The notes beneath the pieces are model-generated. The model saw only the letters and a program-made list of their open reading frames with translations. It was not told the DNA's origin and did not search any database. Of a stretch of DNA of 21,728 nucleotides, positions 15,401-21,728 are shown one piece after another. The DNA lies in NCBI GenBank assembly GCA_045127595.1, contig JBGVQS010000011.1:1-21728 (forward strand). The letters run 5' to 3'. Position 1 is the stretch's first letter. Every line of letters starts with the position of its first letter. Both the position numbers and the translations under genes were made by a program. This DNA is from Scatosoma sp045127595 (GTDB lineage Bacteria > Bacillota > Clostridia > Christensenellales > Borkfalkiaceae).

Positions 15401-16056
15401 TTACGAATACAACCACATACAGCGGTGTTACGATCACTTGGGGTTTGACGGAAAACGTGATTGCTACTCTTGACAATAACGTGCTTATTATTGAAAATCC
15501 CGCAACAGAAACGACTGTAACAGTTACCGCTACGATTGAGTGCGGAAGCGTTATAGACACTAAAGCTTTTAATATCGTAGTAACACCTTCTGCTGGGGCA
15601 TCTTGGAAAATGGTTACCGATGTAAGCCAATTGAAAGCAGGGGCAAAAATCCTTATTGTAGCAAAAGATTACAACTATGCTCTCGGTGATACGCAAAACA
15701 AAAACAATCGCGCTCAAGCCGAAGCTACTAAAGCTGACGGAAGTATTACTTTTGATGAAAGCGTTGTTGAAGTTTTGACTCTTTGCGAGGGAACTAAAGA
15801 CGGTACGTTTGCATTCCAAGTAGAAGAAGGCGGTTATTTATATGCAGCATCTTCCAGTAGTAATCACTTGAAAACTCAAGATACTTTAAATGATAACGCT
15901 TCTTGGACGATTTCAATTGCTGCAGATGGTACAGCAACCGTTGTTGCACAAGGTACGAATTCTAGAAATACTATGCAGTATAATCAATCCAGTTCTTTAT
16001 TTGCTTGCTACGGTAGTGCTACTCAAAAAGCCATTTGTATCTATATTTACGCTTAA
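12490..16056 (+). CDS. Exported multidomain surface protein (BspA-LRR, aBig, OB-like modules)
   Basis: The protein has 1188 residues. A signal peptide (basic RKKGK, hydrophobic core, likely cut after ASA at 36-38) sends it out of the cell. Next come a beta-rich N-terminal domain (about 40-270), a Pro-Asp-Pro-Glu linker (about 274-287), a jelly-roll-like domain (about 290-430) and BspA-type LRR_5 repeats (about 431-637, e.g. TSVAIPDSVTYINSSAF). Two near-identical atrophied Ig-like domains follow (663-751, 757-843), then an OB-fold-like module (848-941), a third Ig-like copy (944-1034) and a C-terminal beta domain (about 1037-1188). No LPXTG, dockerin or C-terminal membrane helix is present, so anchoring is unclear. 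The ATG at 12490 follows AAGGAGG with good spacing. The role is probably adhesion or glycan binding. It is transcribed with the short protein upstream and ends at a strong terminator. Confidence 0.88.
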   Translation: MIRKKGKTIVSGMLGALALLLVGGGVALANGNVETASAETTPMLRVVGKTLSLKDNVHIKFAVSATNVDTETAEEFGVLVWNGPQEEYSYGTQATLINTQSGEAINGEQTYPTFSYTELSAKEMTDVIYVRAYANVDGEYYYSDVTKYSILEYSYIKLGKTEEAATTDAELIELLNNMLVYGASAQKYADYKEETLATDTFSYVRLENATFADEFSYGLFKAGTSVEVIPADGYEMATPAEGFEVSETGTIMLTVPNEKTVYENVFTEIGAVDPDPEPDPEPEPDPESVVITKTYAFKDYKEGTQFAENEVHALDEYVTVTTTQAHFTSELRLYSSSTHDGFAIISATRPITSLVLNAGDNADTLNVYGLAENGEWTLIEGVAVASTYKDYTVNMPAGTAYTQLKLDVAGTKQVRVASFTLTMRELTASQGLTFVLTEDDTYKVTAIGTCEDTEIIIPATYEGKAVTGIDENALSYGTMTSVAIPDSVTYINSSAFYACPNLTSVTIGSGVTQIGELAFADCDSLTDISVSKANTAYQSIEGSLYTKDGITLVQYANGKTEATVALNQGNTIGAYAFDGETDLTTLVVGAQVMNIQEYAFRGTDNLATVYYKGTAAQWGEIAIGVSNDTLTSATIYYYSETEPEANDEKNLWYYNNDVPTLWASSAEKVAAEKAALTIENTEAVGDTQMTLKTEASNKGVTIVWSEKHENASIENGTLTLTDPDEDTTVVVTATITCGSVTETKEFTISLLATGVMTDEEKVASAKELLTLETAVKGGKEIALTTETGIDGVTVVWSVAEHANATIEENVLKLTDPDNDTAVVVTATITCGSVTETKEFTIALEPAIRTLTIAEVLAATPDDTTKYYVIGKVTEVYSTTYGNMYITDGTNTLTVYGTYDADGNRYDVMENKPVAGDTVKFLSIIGVHNGVNQLKDAVVVEITPMPDEEKVAAVLAELTVEEEVIGGGNITLTNTTTYSGVTITWGLTENVIATLDNNVLIIENPATETTVTVTATIECGSVIDTKAFNIVVTPSAGASWKMVTDVSQLKAGAKILIVAKDYNYALGDTQNKNNRAQAEATKADGSITFDESVVEVLTLCEGTKDGTFAFQVEEGGYLYAASSSSNHLKTQDTLNDNASWTISIAADGTATVVAQGTNSRNTMQYNQSSSLFACYGSATQKAICIYIYA
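14674..15008 (+). repeat. Near-identical DNA in adjacent Ig-like domains
   Basis: A 56-base block at 14674-14729 recurs at 14953-15008 with one mismatch, 279 bases (93 codons) apart. It encodes VVVTATITCGSVTETKEFTI. The third Ig-like copy (from 15319) is much more diverged, so the first two arose from a recent duplication or are kept alike by gene conversion. Confidence 0.85.
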
Positions 16057-16078
16057 TTCATACAATCGTAAAACATTT

Positions 16079-16111
16079 GAATCGCTCCCAAATCGGGAGC
16101 GATTCTTTTTT
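16079..16111 (+). terminator. Rho-independent terminator of the surface-protein operon
   Basis: An 11-bp stem (GAATCGCTCCC with GGGAGCGATTC, loop of 5) is followed directly by six T residues, 22 bases past the surface-protein stop. Confidence 0.92.
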
Positions 16112-16142
16112 AGAATTTTGTCGAAATTTGGCTTTCATTTAT

Positions 16143-16171
16143 TTTACATTTACGGCGGAAAAAGGTATAAT
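16143..16171 (+). promoter_or_regulatory. Sigma-A promoter for the OB-fold pseudogene
   Basis: TTTACA (16143-16148) and TATAAT (16166-16171) are spaced by 17 bases, 40 bases before an ATG with a good ribosome binding site. Confidence 0.7.
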
Positions 16172-16211
16172 GAAATCATAGGAAAAAAATTTATAAAAGA
16201 GGTGCTTGAAA

Positions 16212-16841
16212 ATGAAGAAACTCAAATGGTTGTTGACGGCATTGATGTTGTTGTAAAAGGGATTGTAGGGCCGTCCGTAGTCAATAAAAACGGCTTCTAT
16301 CTCTTTGGGGAAGACGGTAGCATGATTGCGGTGCTTGTTAATTCCGTGGAAGAATTTGTCGGCTTGGAAATCGGGCACGAAATCATTCTCAAAGGTATGC
16401 GTGAACGTTACGTAGATGACGATTCGGCGACGTGGGCAGGGCAGACCTGTATTGTGAATGCGGAAATACTTGTCAATAATTATGGTAACACGGCGTATTC
16501 CACGGCAAAATTTGTAACGGATAAAACCCTTGCGGATTTCTATGCGCTTGATGGGGCTGTGGATTATTCGACAACGGTATTCGTATTGAAAGCAACGGTC
16601 AGCGTGGAAAAAAACGAATTATTATACAAATTTGAATCTCACTTCGGAAACGACGAAAGTTTCCTTGTATTGTTCAGGCGCAGGACAGTACGAGTGGTTG
16701 CAAGCATTTGCAGGACAAGAAGTTACGATAGAAATTACAGCTTGTAATTGGAATAATAAAACATCTTGGAAAGGTTGTGTACTTGCGGTGCAGACGGAAG
16801 ACGGTAAGGTATTGAATACCTTGAATTTTGATAAGTATTGA
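16212..16841 (+). pseudogene. Frame-broken OB-fold-like protein gene
   Basis: AAAAGAGGTG precedes ATG 16212, which encodes a signal-peptide-like MKKLKWLLTALMLL and then stops at TAA 16254-16256. The protein body is in the -1 frame from about 16230 to 16630 (VVVKGIVGPSVVNKNGFYLF, then GLEIGHEIILKG), an OB-fold-like domain. It returns to the first frame at about 16630 (NLTSETTKVSLYCSGAGQYE ... GCVLAVQTEDGKVLNTLNF) and ends at TGA 16839-16841. The second break fits one extra T in CAAATTTG. The first is odd, because the two frames overlap while each looks coding. Promoter and terminator are intact, so inactivation is recent or the sequence has indel errors. A related OB-like module lies in the surface protein just upstream. 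Confidence 0.75.
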
Positions 16842-16862
16842 TAAAACGGTATAAAATATAAG

Positions 16863-16895
16863 CCCCCGTGTTTGCCGTAATGGCAAACACGGGGG
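16863..16895. terminator. Bidirectional hairpin terminator between convergent genes
   Basis: A 14-bp stem (CCCCCGTGTTTGCC and its complement, loop of 5) lies between the plus-strand stop at 16841 and the minus-strand stop at 16916. Both flanks are moderately T-rich in the reading direction, so it can serve both genes. Confidence 0.8.
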
Positions 16896-16915
16896 TAACG
16901 TTTATATCGTTACAG

Positions 16916-18205
16916 TTAAACTTGCTGTTCTATGGGGGTATCGCTTAAAGGAGAGTCGTTTTTGTAAGAGATTTTAAGCAGGATTGGCGTGAGAATAGAG
17001 GTGATCAAAATGATAAGGAATATGAAGGGATAGACCGTGGGATCGACGAGTCCCGCATTGATACCTTTTTCGGTACAGATCAATACGACTTCGGCGCGGA
17101 CCATCATCCCGCAACCGACGCGGAAACTGTCCTTCTTTCCGTATTTGCAAAGCAATCCCGCGGCAGAACAGCCGCCGAGCTTCCCTACGATTGCCGCGAT
17201 TACATAAAAGACGCCGAACAGGATGAAACCACTGTTAAAGCCGTCAAAACTAAGGTTTATGCCGATGTTCGCGAAGAAAATCGGAGAGAAGAACATATAT
17301 CCGAGCATATCCGCTTTGACTTCGACGTAAGGGGTTTCCTGCAAAGTGCCGCCAAGTACGAGTCCAGCAACGTACGCCCCCGTAATGTCCGCAACCCCGA
17401 AAATCTTTTCGGCAACGTACGCGTAGACGAAGCAGATACAAATTGCAAGAATGGGAACGCGGCGGTTATGAGGATATTTTCTTTCCATTTTATTAAAGTA
17501 TTTCCGAAGGAAAAGTCCGAAGAAGATCGCCACTATGAAAAATACGAGAATCTTAATGCAGACGAGCCACCATTCGGGCGATTCCCACCATTCAGGAAGA
17601 AAAGAATTACTTACGGCGGTTTCGCCTGTAGAGGAGGTAAATCCTGTGAGAACGGAAAGGATAACGATACCGATGATGTCATCGATGACCGCGGCAGCAA
17701 CGATAGACGTACCGACCGTGGTGTTGAGTTTGCCCAGCTCTTTCAGTGTTGCAACGGTAACGGAAACGGAGGTCGCCGTTAAAATTGCACCGTAGAAAAG
17801 ATAGGTGAGCAGTTTATGATCGGGGGAAAGCAAGCTGGAGTCGGGTAAGAACGCCCATGCGACAAGCGCGCCCAATGCCATAGGTGCGATAACGCCGAAC
17901 GCTGTGATAATCATCGAAGGTTTTCCTGCTGCTTTGAGTTGTTTGAGATCCGTGCCAAGCCCCGTAGAAAACATGATAAGTACGACACCGATCTTGGCAA
18001 AAACACTCAGCCATTCTCGTATTTGCGCCGAAAAAAATATGTGTTGAAAGGATTTAGAAGGAACATATTTCAACAGTCCAATCAAAACGCCAGCAAGCAA
18101 CATACCGATAACGGCGGGCATACCGATTTTATGTGTGCCAAGCCCAAGTAATTTCGTAAGACAAAGAATCAGTGCTAAGGGTAAAAGTATTTCGAATGCT
18201 TCCAT
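16916..18205 (-). CDS. CPA2-family cation/proton antiporter (KefB/NapA-like)
   Basis: This integral membrane protein of 429 residues has about 12 hydrophobic segments and exchanges Na+ or K+ for H+. It has the CPA2 pattern: GMPAVIGMLLAGVLIG near the N-terminus, the unwound-helix region TATSVSVTVATLKELG, and the paired acids in VIDDIIGIVIL typical of electrogenic exchangers. Further matches are GAYVAGLVLGG and FFANIGINL. No RCK/TrkA-N domain follows, so it is the short form without a nucleotide-binding regulator. The ATG at 18205 is set by AAGGAG 8 bases upstream; an earlier in-frame start would bury that site. It has its own promoter and is divergent from nfnA. The ion cannot be assigned from sequence. 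Confidence 0.9.
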   Translation of the reverse strand: MEAFEILLPLALILCLTKLLGLGTHKIGMPAVIGMLLAGVLIGLLKYVPSKSFQHIFFSAQIREWLSVFAKIGVVLIMFSTGLGTDLKQLKAAGKPSMIITAFGVIAPMALGALVAWAFLPDSSLLSPDHKLLTYLFYGAILTATSVSVTVATLKELGKLNTTVGTSIVAAAVIDDIIGIVILSVLTGFTSSTGETAVSNSFLPEWWESPEWWLVCIKILVFFIVAIFFGLFLRKYFNKMERKYPHNRRVPILAICICFVYAYVAEKIFGVADITGAYVAGLVLGGTLQETPYVEVKADMLGYMFFSPIFFANIGINLSFDGFNSGFILFGVFYVIAAIVGKLGGCSAAGLLCKYGKKDSFRVGCGMMVRAEVVLICTEKGINAGLVDPTVYPFIFLIILITSILTPILLKISYKNDSPLSDTPIEQQV

Positions 18206-18246
18206 ATGGGTATCTCCTTTTTCGATCTTTTGTTTAGCCGACAAAC

Positions 18247-18275
18247 ATTATACTACTTCATTATAATAAAAGCAA
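18247..18275 (-). promoter_or_regulatory. Sigma-A promoter for the antiporter gene
   Basis: On the minus strand TTGCTT (18270-18275) and TATAAT (18247-18252) are spaced by 17 bases, 41 bases before the ATG. Confidence 0.75.
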
Positions 18276-18335
18276 ACAAAAGAGAACTAAAATCAAAAGT
18301 TTATGGAAAAAATTTATGCCGTAATTGCCGAAAAG

Positions 18336-18378
18336 AATAGGTTATCCTATTGACAAACGCGGGAATTGCATTTATAAT
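18336..18378 (+). promoter_or_regulatory. Sigma-A promoter of the nfnAB operon with a dyad at the -35
   Basis: A consensus TTGACA (18350-18355) and TATAAT (18373-18378) are spaced by 17 bases. A dyad (AATAGG, TTAT, CCTATT, 18336-18351) overlaps the first two bases of the -35, a fitting place for an operator or activator site. The regulator is unknown. Confidence 0.8.
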
Positions 18379-18435
18379 ATAATATGTAATCAAATATAAG
18401 AAATTAGTAATTTTACGTGTAAGGAGAGTGTGAAA

Positions 18436-19278
18436 ATGTATCAAATCGTTGGAAAGAAATCGTTGAATCCAACGGTAACGCAAATGGAAATCCTTGCGCC
18501 GTTCGTAGCGAAGAAGGCTCTCGCAGGGCAGTTTGTTATTTTGCGCGTGGACGAAGACGGGGAACGAATCCCCTTAACCGTTGCAAATTACGATAGGGAA
18601 AAGGGCACGATTACCATTATTTTCCAAATCGTGGGAGCAACTACGGAGCGGTTGAATCATAAAAACGTCGGGGATACGATTTCCGATTTCGTAGGACCGC
18701 TTGGCAAGCCCACGCATACGGCAGGCTTGAAAAAGGTGTGCGTCGTAGGCGGCGGCGTCGGTTGCGCAATCGCGCTTCCCGTGGCGAAAGCATTGCACGC
18801 ACAGGGCGCGGAGGTTACTTCCATTATCGGGTTTAGAAGCAAAGATCTTGTGATTTTGGAGGAAGAATTCAAGGCGTATTCCAAGGCGTGCTATTTAATG
18901 ACGGACGACGGCTCAAAGGGTAGACAGGGAAACGTTTGCGTGCCTTTAAAAGAGCTTTTAGAGCAAGGCGAACAGTTTGACGAAGTAATTACCATAGGTC
19001 CGTTGATTATGATGAAATTCGTTTGCGCGACGACGAAAGAATACGGCGTGAAAACGATTGCGAGCATGAACCCGATTATGATTGACGGAACGGGCATGTG
19101 CGGCGGTTGCCGTTTGACGGTGGGCGGCGAAATGAAATTTGCTTGCGTAGACGGTCCTGAATTTGACGGGCACTTGATTGATTTTGACGAAGCAATGAGC
19201 CGTTCCCGTTCGTATGCGGATTTTGAAACGCGCGAGAGAGAAGACACCTGTAACCTTTTCAAAAAGGAGGTGCTCTGA
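18436..19278 (+). CDS. nfnA: NADH-dependent ferredoxin:NADP+ oxidoreductase, subunit A
   Basis: NfnA is the small subunit of the electron-bifurcating NfnAB complex, which couples NADH, NADPH and ferredoxin in the cytoplasm. The 280-residue protein has a ferredoxin-reductase-type FAD domain (about 1-95, with RIPLTVANYD) and an NAD-binding domain (about 98-215, VCVVGGGVGCAIALPVAKAL). A C-terminal [2Fe-2S] site carries Cys222, Cys225 (MCGGC) and Cys237 (FACVDGPEFDGH), with a nearby Asp as the usual fourth ligand. PyrK-type subunits share the fold but usually have four Cys; DGTGMCGGCRL and the following nfnB decide the call. The ATG at 18436 is 9 bases from AAGGAG; GTG at 18430 is only 3 bases away and less likely. 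The next gene starts one base after its stop. Confidence 0.92.
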   Translation: MYQIVGKKSLNPTVTQMEILAPFVAKKALAGQFVILRVDEDGERIPLTVANYDREKGTITIIFQIVGATTERLNHKNVGDTISDFVGPLGKPTHTAGLKKVCVVGGGVGCAIALPVAKALHAQGAEVTSIIGFRSKDLVILEEEFKAYSKACYLMTDDGSKGRQGNVCVPLKELLEQGEQFDEVITIGPLIMMKFVCATTKEYGVKTIASMNPIMIDGTGMCGGCRLTVGGEMKFACVDGPEFDGHLIDFDEAMSRSRSYADFETREREDTCNLFKKEVL

Positions 19279-19279
19279 A

Positions 19280-20719
19280 ATGGCAAAGTTTAACATGTCG
19301 CCGCTGAAAAATCCCATGCCGACGCAAGATCCGCTTGTTCGGAACGGAAACTTTGACGAGGTTGCGCTCGGTTATACGGCGGAAATGGCAATCAACGAAG
19401 CGAAACGCTGTGTCGGCTGTAAAAACCGTCCTTGCGTAGCGGCTTGTCCCGTCAATATTAAAATCCCCGAATTTATCGCAAAAGTGGCGGAAGGCGCGTT
19501 TGAAGAAGCCTATCAAATTATTGCGGAAGATTCCTCTTTGCCTGCGGTTTGCGGCAGAGTTTGTCCCCAAGAAACACAATGCGAAGGGAAATGCACACGC
19601 GGTATAAAGGCTGGATGCGAATCGGTTGCGATCGGTCGTTTGGAACGTTTCGTTGCCGATTGGCATAACGCAAATTCTAACGTTCAACTCGTACCTGCCC
19701 CCCTCAACGGGCATAAAGTAGCGGTAATCGGCTCTGGGCCGGCAGGGCTTACCTGTGCAGGGGATTTGGCGAAGCTTGGCTACGAGGTTACAGTCTTTGA
19801 AGCGTTGCACGTGGCGGGCGGCGTACTCGTGTACGGGATTCCCGAATTCCGTTTGCCCAAAGCGATTGTACAAAAAGAAGTAGATAATTTAAAAGCGCTC
19901 GGCGTCAAAATCGAAACCAATATGGTAATCGGCAGGGTAATCACGATTGAAGAACTCAAAGAAGAATACGGGTTTGACGGCGTGTTTATCGGCAGCGGCG
20001 CAGGGCTTCCCAAGTTTATGAATATTCCCGGCGAAAGCCTGAAAGGGGTATATTCCGCGAATGAGTTTTTGACTCGTTCCAACCTTATGAAAGCATTTCG
20101 GGCGGATAGCCATACCCCCATTCAGCACGGAAAATGCGTGGCGGTCGTCGGGGGCGGCAACGTAGCGATGGACGCGGCGCGCACGGCGAAACGCTTGGGC
20201 GCGGAAGTGCATATAATATACCGTCGCGGCGAAGAAGAACTTCCTGCGCGGCGGGAAGAAATTGAGCACGCGAAAGAAGAAGGCATCATCTTCGATTTGT
20301 TGACGAATCCCACGCGTATCTTGCCTACGGAAACGACGAATCCGCGCGATCCAGCTTATGGCTGGGTGAATGGAATCGAATGTATCCGTATGGAACTTGG
20401 TGAGCCAGACGAAAGCGGTAGACGTTCTCCAAAGGCGGTCAAGGGCAGCGAATTTATCTTGCCTGTCGATTGCGTAATCATGTCGCTTGGGACTTCTCCA
20501 AACCCCTTGTTAAAGGCAACTACGCCGAATTTGGAAACGCTCCGTCGCGGAGAAATCGCGGTGGACGAAGTGGGAAAAACTTCGATAGAGGGCGTGTACT
20601 GCGGCGGCGACGCGGCAACGGGTGCGGCAACGGTCATTAAAGCCATGGGTGCGGGAAAAATCGCAGCAAAGGCTATTGACGAATATATAAAAGCAAAAAA
20701 TAAATCTCAGGAGGAATGA
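19280..20719 (+). CDS. nfnB: NADH-dependent ferredoxin:NADP+ oxidoreductase, subunit B (GltD-like)
   Basis: NfnB is the large subunit, carrying the bifurcating FAD, two [4Fe-4S] clusters and the NADPH site. The 479-residue product has the N-terminal cluster motif with Cys44, 47, 52 and 56 (CVGCKNRPCVAAC) and a second Cys set in VCGRVCPQETQCEGKC. The FAD fold is VAVIGSGPAG at 147-156 and the NADPH fold is VAVVGGGNVAMDAA at 287-300. YCGGDAATGAATVIKAMGAG near the end closes the FAD site. The same architecture occurs in the glutamate synthase small subunit and in orphan GltA homologues, but direct pairing with nfnA supports NfnB. AAGGAGG lies inside the nfnA end, and the ATG follows the nfnA stop by one base, so the two are translationally coupled. 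Confidence 0.92.
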   Translation: MAKFNMSPLKNPMPTQDPLVRNGNFDEVALGYTAEMAINEAKRCVGCKNRPCVAACPVNIKIPEFIAKVAEGAFEEAYQIIAEDSSLPAVCGRVCPQETQCEGKCTRGIKAGCESVAIGRLERFVADWHNANSNVQLVPAPLNGHKVAVIGSGPAGLTCAGDLAKLGYEVTVFEALHVAGGVLVYGIPEFRLPKAIVQKEVDNLKALGVKIETNMVIGRVITIEELKEEYGFDGVFIGSGAGLPKFMNIPGESLKGVYSANEFLTRSNLMKAFRADSHTPIQHGKCVAVVGGGNVAMDAARTAKRLGAEVHIIYRRGEEELPARREEIEHAKEEGIIFDLLTNPTRILPTETTNPRDPAYGWVNGIECIRMELGEPDESGRRSPKAVKGSEFILPVDCVIMSLGTSPNPLLKATTPNLETLRRGEIAVDEVGKTSIEGVYCGGDAATGAATVIKAMGAGKIAAKAIDEYIKAKNKSQEE

Positions 20720-20724
20720 AGATT

Positions 20725-21728
20725 ATGAAAATGGTTAAAAGAATCTCGGCACTGGTTTTAGGCGTAGGATTCGTTTGCGGCGCAGCGGCGTGCGGCGGCG
20801 ACGATAACGCGGAAACGAAAAAGTACATCAAGGATCTTACGGCGGAACAAAACGTAACGAACGTACTTACGGCGGTAGACGGCGTACAAGCGATGAACGT
20901 ATCGCTTGATTTGGAAATGTCTATGCCCGTTACCGAATACGATTACGAAAGGGAAGAAATGGTAACGATGGACGTTGCGGTGGAAATTTCTGCCGACGGT
21001 TTGGTTACGGTGGAAGAAGTGGGCGTAAATGCGAAGCTTGAAGTGGAAATGGAAAGCTTGGGACAGTCGGTTGAAATGATGCTCTATCTTGTGGACGGCG
21101 ACGTGTACATGGGCATGAAAGTTCCCGGCTACGGCATGATGTATGAGCTTCTCGCGGAAGATATTTGGACTGATTTGGAAAACGAAATAAAAGATGAATT
21201 CGGAACTCCGGAGCATGCAACCATTTACGAAACGCTGATGATGGCGCTTTCGGAAATTGATTGGACGGAGGTGCTTGGTGCGCTTGAAGAAATCGACGCA
21301 ATGAATATTCCGTTTATGCCCGTTTTGAAGAAAGGCTCGACCAAGATGTATTATGAAATGGATTATAAGCCGTATTACGACAAAACGTCTACGTTTATGA
21401 AGAATATGACGACGGAAACGACGGCAAAAGATATGATTGATTTCTTGCTTGGTATGCTTTATGAGGATTTGACGGTAGACGGGATTTTGGATACGGTTGT
21501 TCCTTTCGGCGATTTCAAGGTATCGACGATCGTTGGCTACGTGGAAGATATTCTTGCGGCAAACGGCGTTACCTTGCAACAGGCAAAGGATTTCTTGCTT
21601 GCAAATGAAATGGTACAGGAAATGCTTGTAAAGCTTGGCTTGGGTGGCGAAATGCTTACGAAGATACAGCAGGTAACGGTAGAAGAACTTTTGGCGGATT
21701 TCGGCGAATACACGTTGAACGGTTTGTT
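20725..21728 (+). CDS. Uncharacterised lipoprotein, 3' partial
   Basis: The frame is open from ATG 20725 to the window end (334 codons visible). The N-terminus KMVKRISALVLGVGFVCGAA leads into a lipobox-like AAAC with Cys23, followed by GGDDN, so it is a likely lipid-anchored exported protein. The mature part is Met-, Glu- and Asp-rich with beta-strand-like stretches (EMVTMDVAVEISADGLVTVE, MMLYLVDGDVYMGMKV) and later helical repeats. It looks somewhat like the LolA/LppX-type lipoprotein fold, but no family is clear. AGGAGG lies 10 bases before the ATG, inside the end of nfnB, so it belongs to the nfnAB transcript. An ATG at 20716 overlapping the nfnB stop is too close to that site. Confidence 0.85.
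   Translation, partial: MKMVKRISALVLGVGFVCGAAACGGDDNAETKKYIKDLTAEQNVTNVLTAVDGVQAMNVSLDLEMSMPVTEYDYEREEMVTMDVAVEISADGLVTVEEVGVNAKLEVEMESLGQSVEMMLYLVDGDVYMGMKVPGYGMMYELLAEDIWTDLENEIKDEFGTPEHATIYETLMMALSEIDWTEVLGALEEIDAMNIPFMPVLKKGSTKMYYEMDYKPYYDKTSTFMKNMTTETTAKDMIDFLLGMLYEDLTVDGILDTVVPFGDFKVSTIVGYVEDILAANGVTLQQAKDFLLANEMVQEMLVKLGLGGEMLTKIQQVTVEELLADFGEYTLNGL

Noticed and set aside
16863..16895. Hairpin as a riboswitch or small RNA
   Set aside because: Its position between two convergent gene ends and its shape are fully explained by a shared terminator.
18430..18435. GTG start for nfnA
   Set aside because: It is only 3 bases from AAGGAG, while ATG 18436 has normal spacing and the family N-terminus.

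Overview
The window looks like a chromosomal contig from a low-to-moderate GC Bacillota, most likely an uncultured gut Clostridia lineage (Christensenellales-like is my guess). The reasons are strong AGGAGG-type ribosome binding sites, textbook sigma-A promoters with 17-nt spacers, large secreted proteins built from BspA-type leucine-rich repeats and atrophied bacterial Ig domains, an nfnAB pair, and a short protein with an EDIVTTS core of a kind seen in gut Clostridia. No rRNA, tRNA or CRISPR array was seen.

Positions 1-10080 form a carbohydrate-degradation locus that shows decay. It begins inside a very large secreted DUF4838 protein with a GH67N-like region. A cytoplasmic GH2 beta-mannosidase-like enzyme and a GH94 disaccharide phosphorylase follow. 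The gaps between them hold gene remnants: an orphan frame that overlaps the GH2 start by ATGA (4517-4699), a SIS-domain isomerase fragment (7080-7220), and a truncated IS3-family element (9742-10005). The IS remnant carries a 36-bp perfect palindrome and abuts a 37-bp exact copy of part of the DUF4838 gene. No transporter or regulator for the locus lies in the window.

Positions 10083-11904 are on the minus strand: aspartate ammonia-lyase (aspA) and a small two-helix membrane protein, each with its own promoter. Positions 11905-12335 form a divergent intergenic region with an isolated 18-bp hairpin, a plus-strand promoter and a structured leader.

That leader precedes a 46-codon protein (12336-12476) and a 1188-residue exported multidomain protein (12490-16056), which ends at a clear terminator. 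A frame-broken gene for an OB-fold protein (16212-16841) comes next and still has its promoter, ribosome binding site and terminator region. Its fold resembles the OB-like module inside the upstream surface protein.

Positions 16863-21728 hold a shared terminator, a minus-strand CPA2-type cation/proton antiporter, and a divergent plus-strand operon of nfnA, nfnB and an uncharacterised lipoprotein that runs off the window. NfnAB links NADH, NADPH and ferredoxin pools, and the antiporter and aspartase fit the same anaerobic core metabolism. The most unusual items are the short-protein/leader/surface-protein cassette, the dual-frame OB pseudogene and the scars around the IS remnant.
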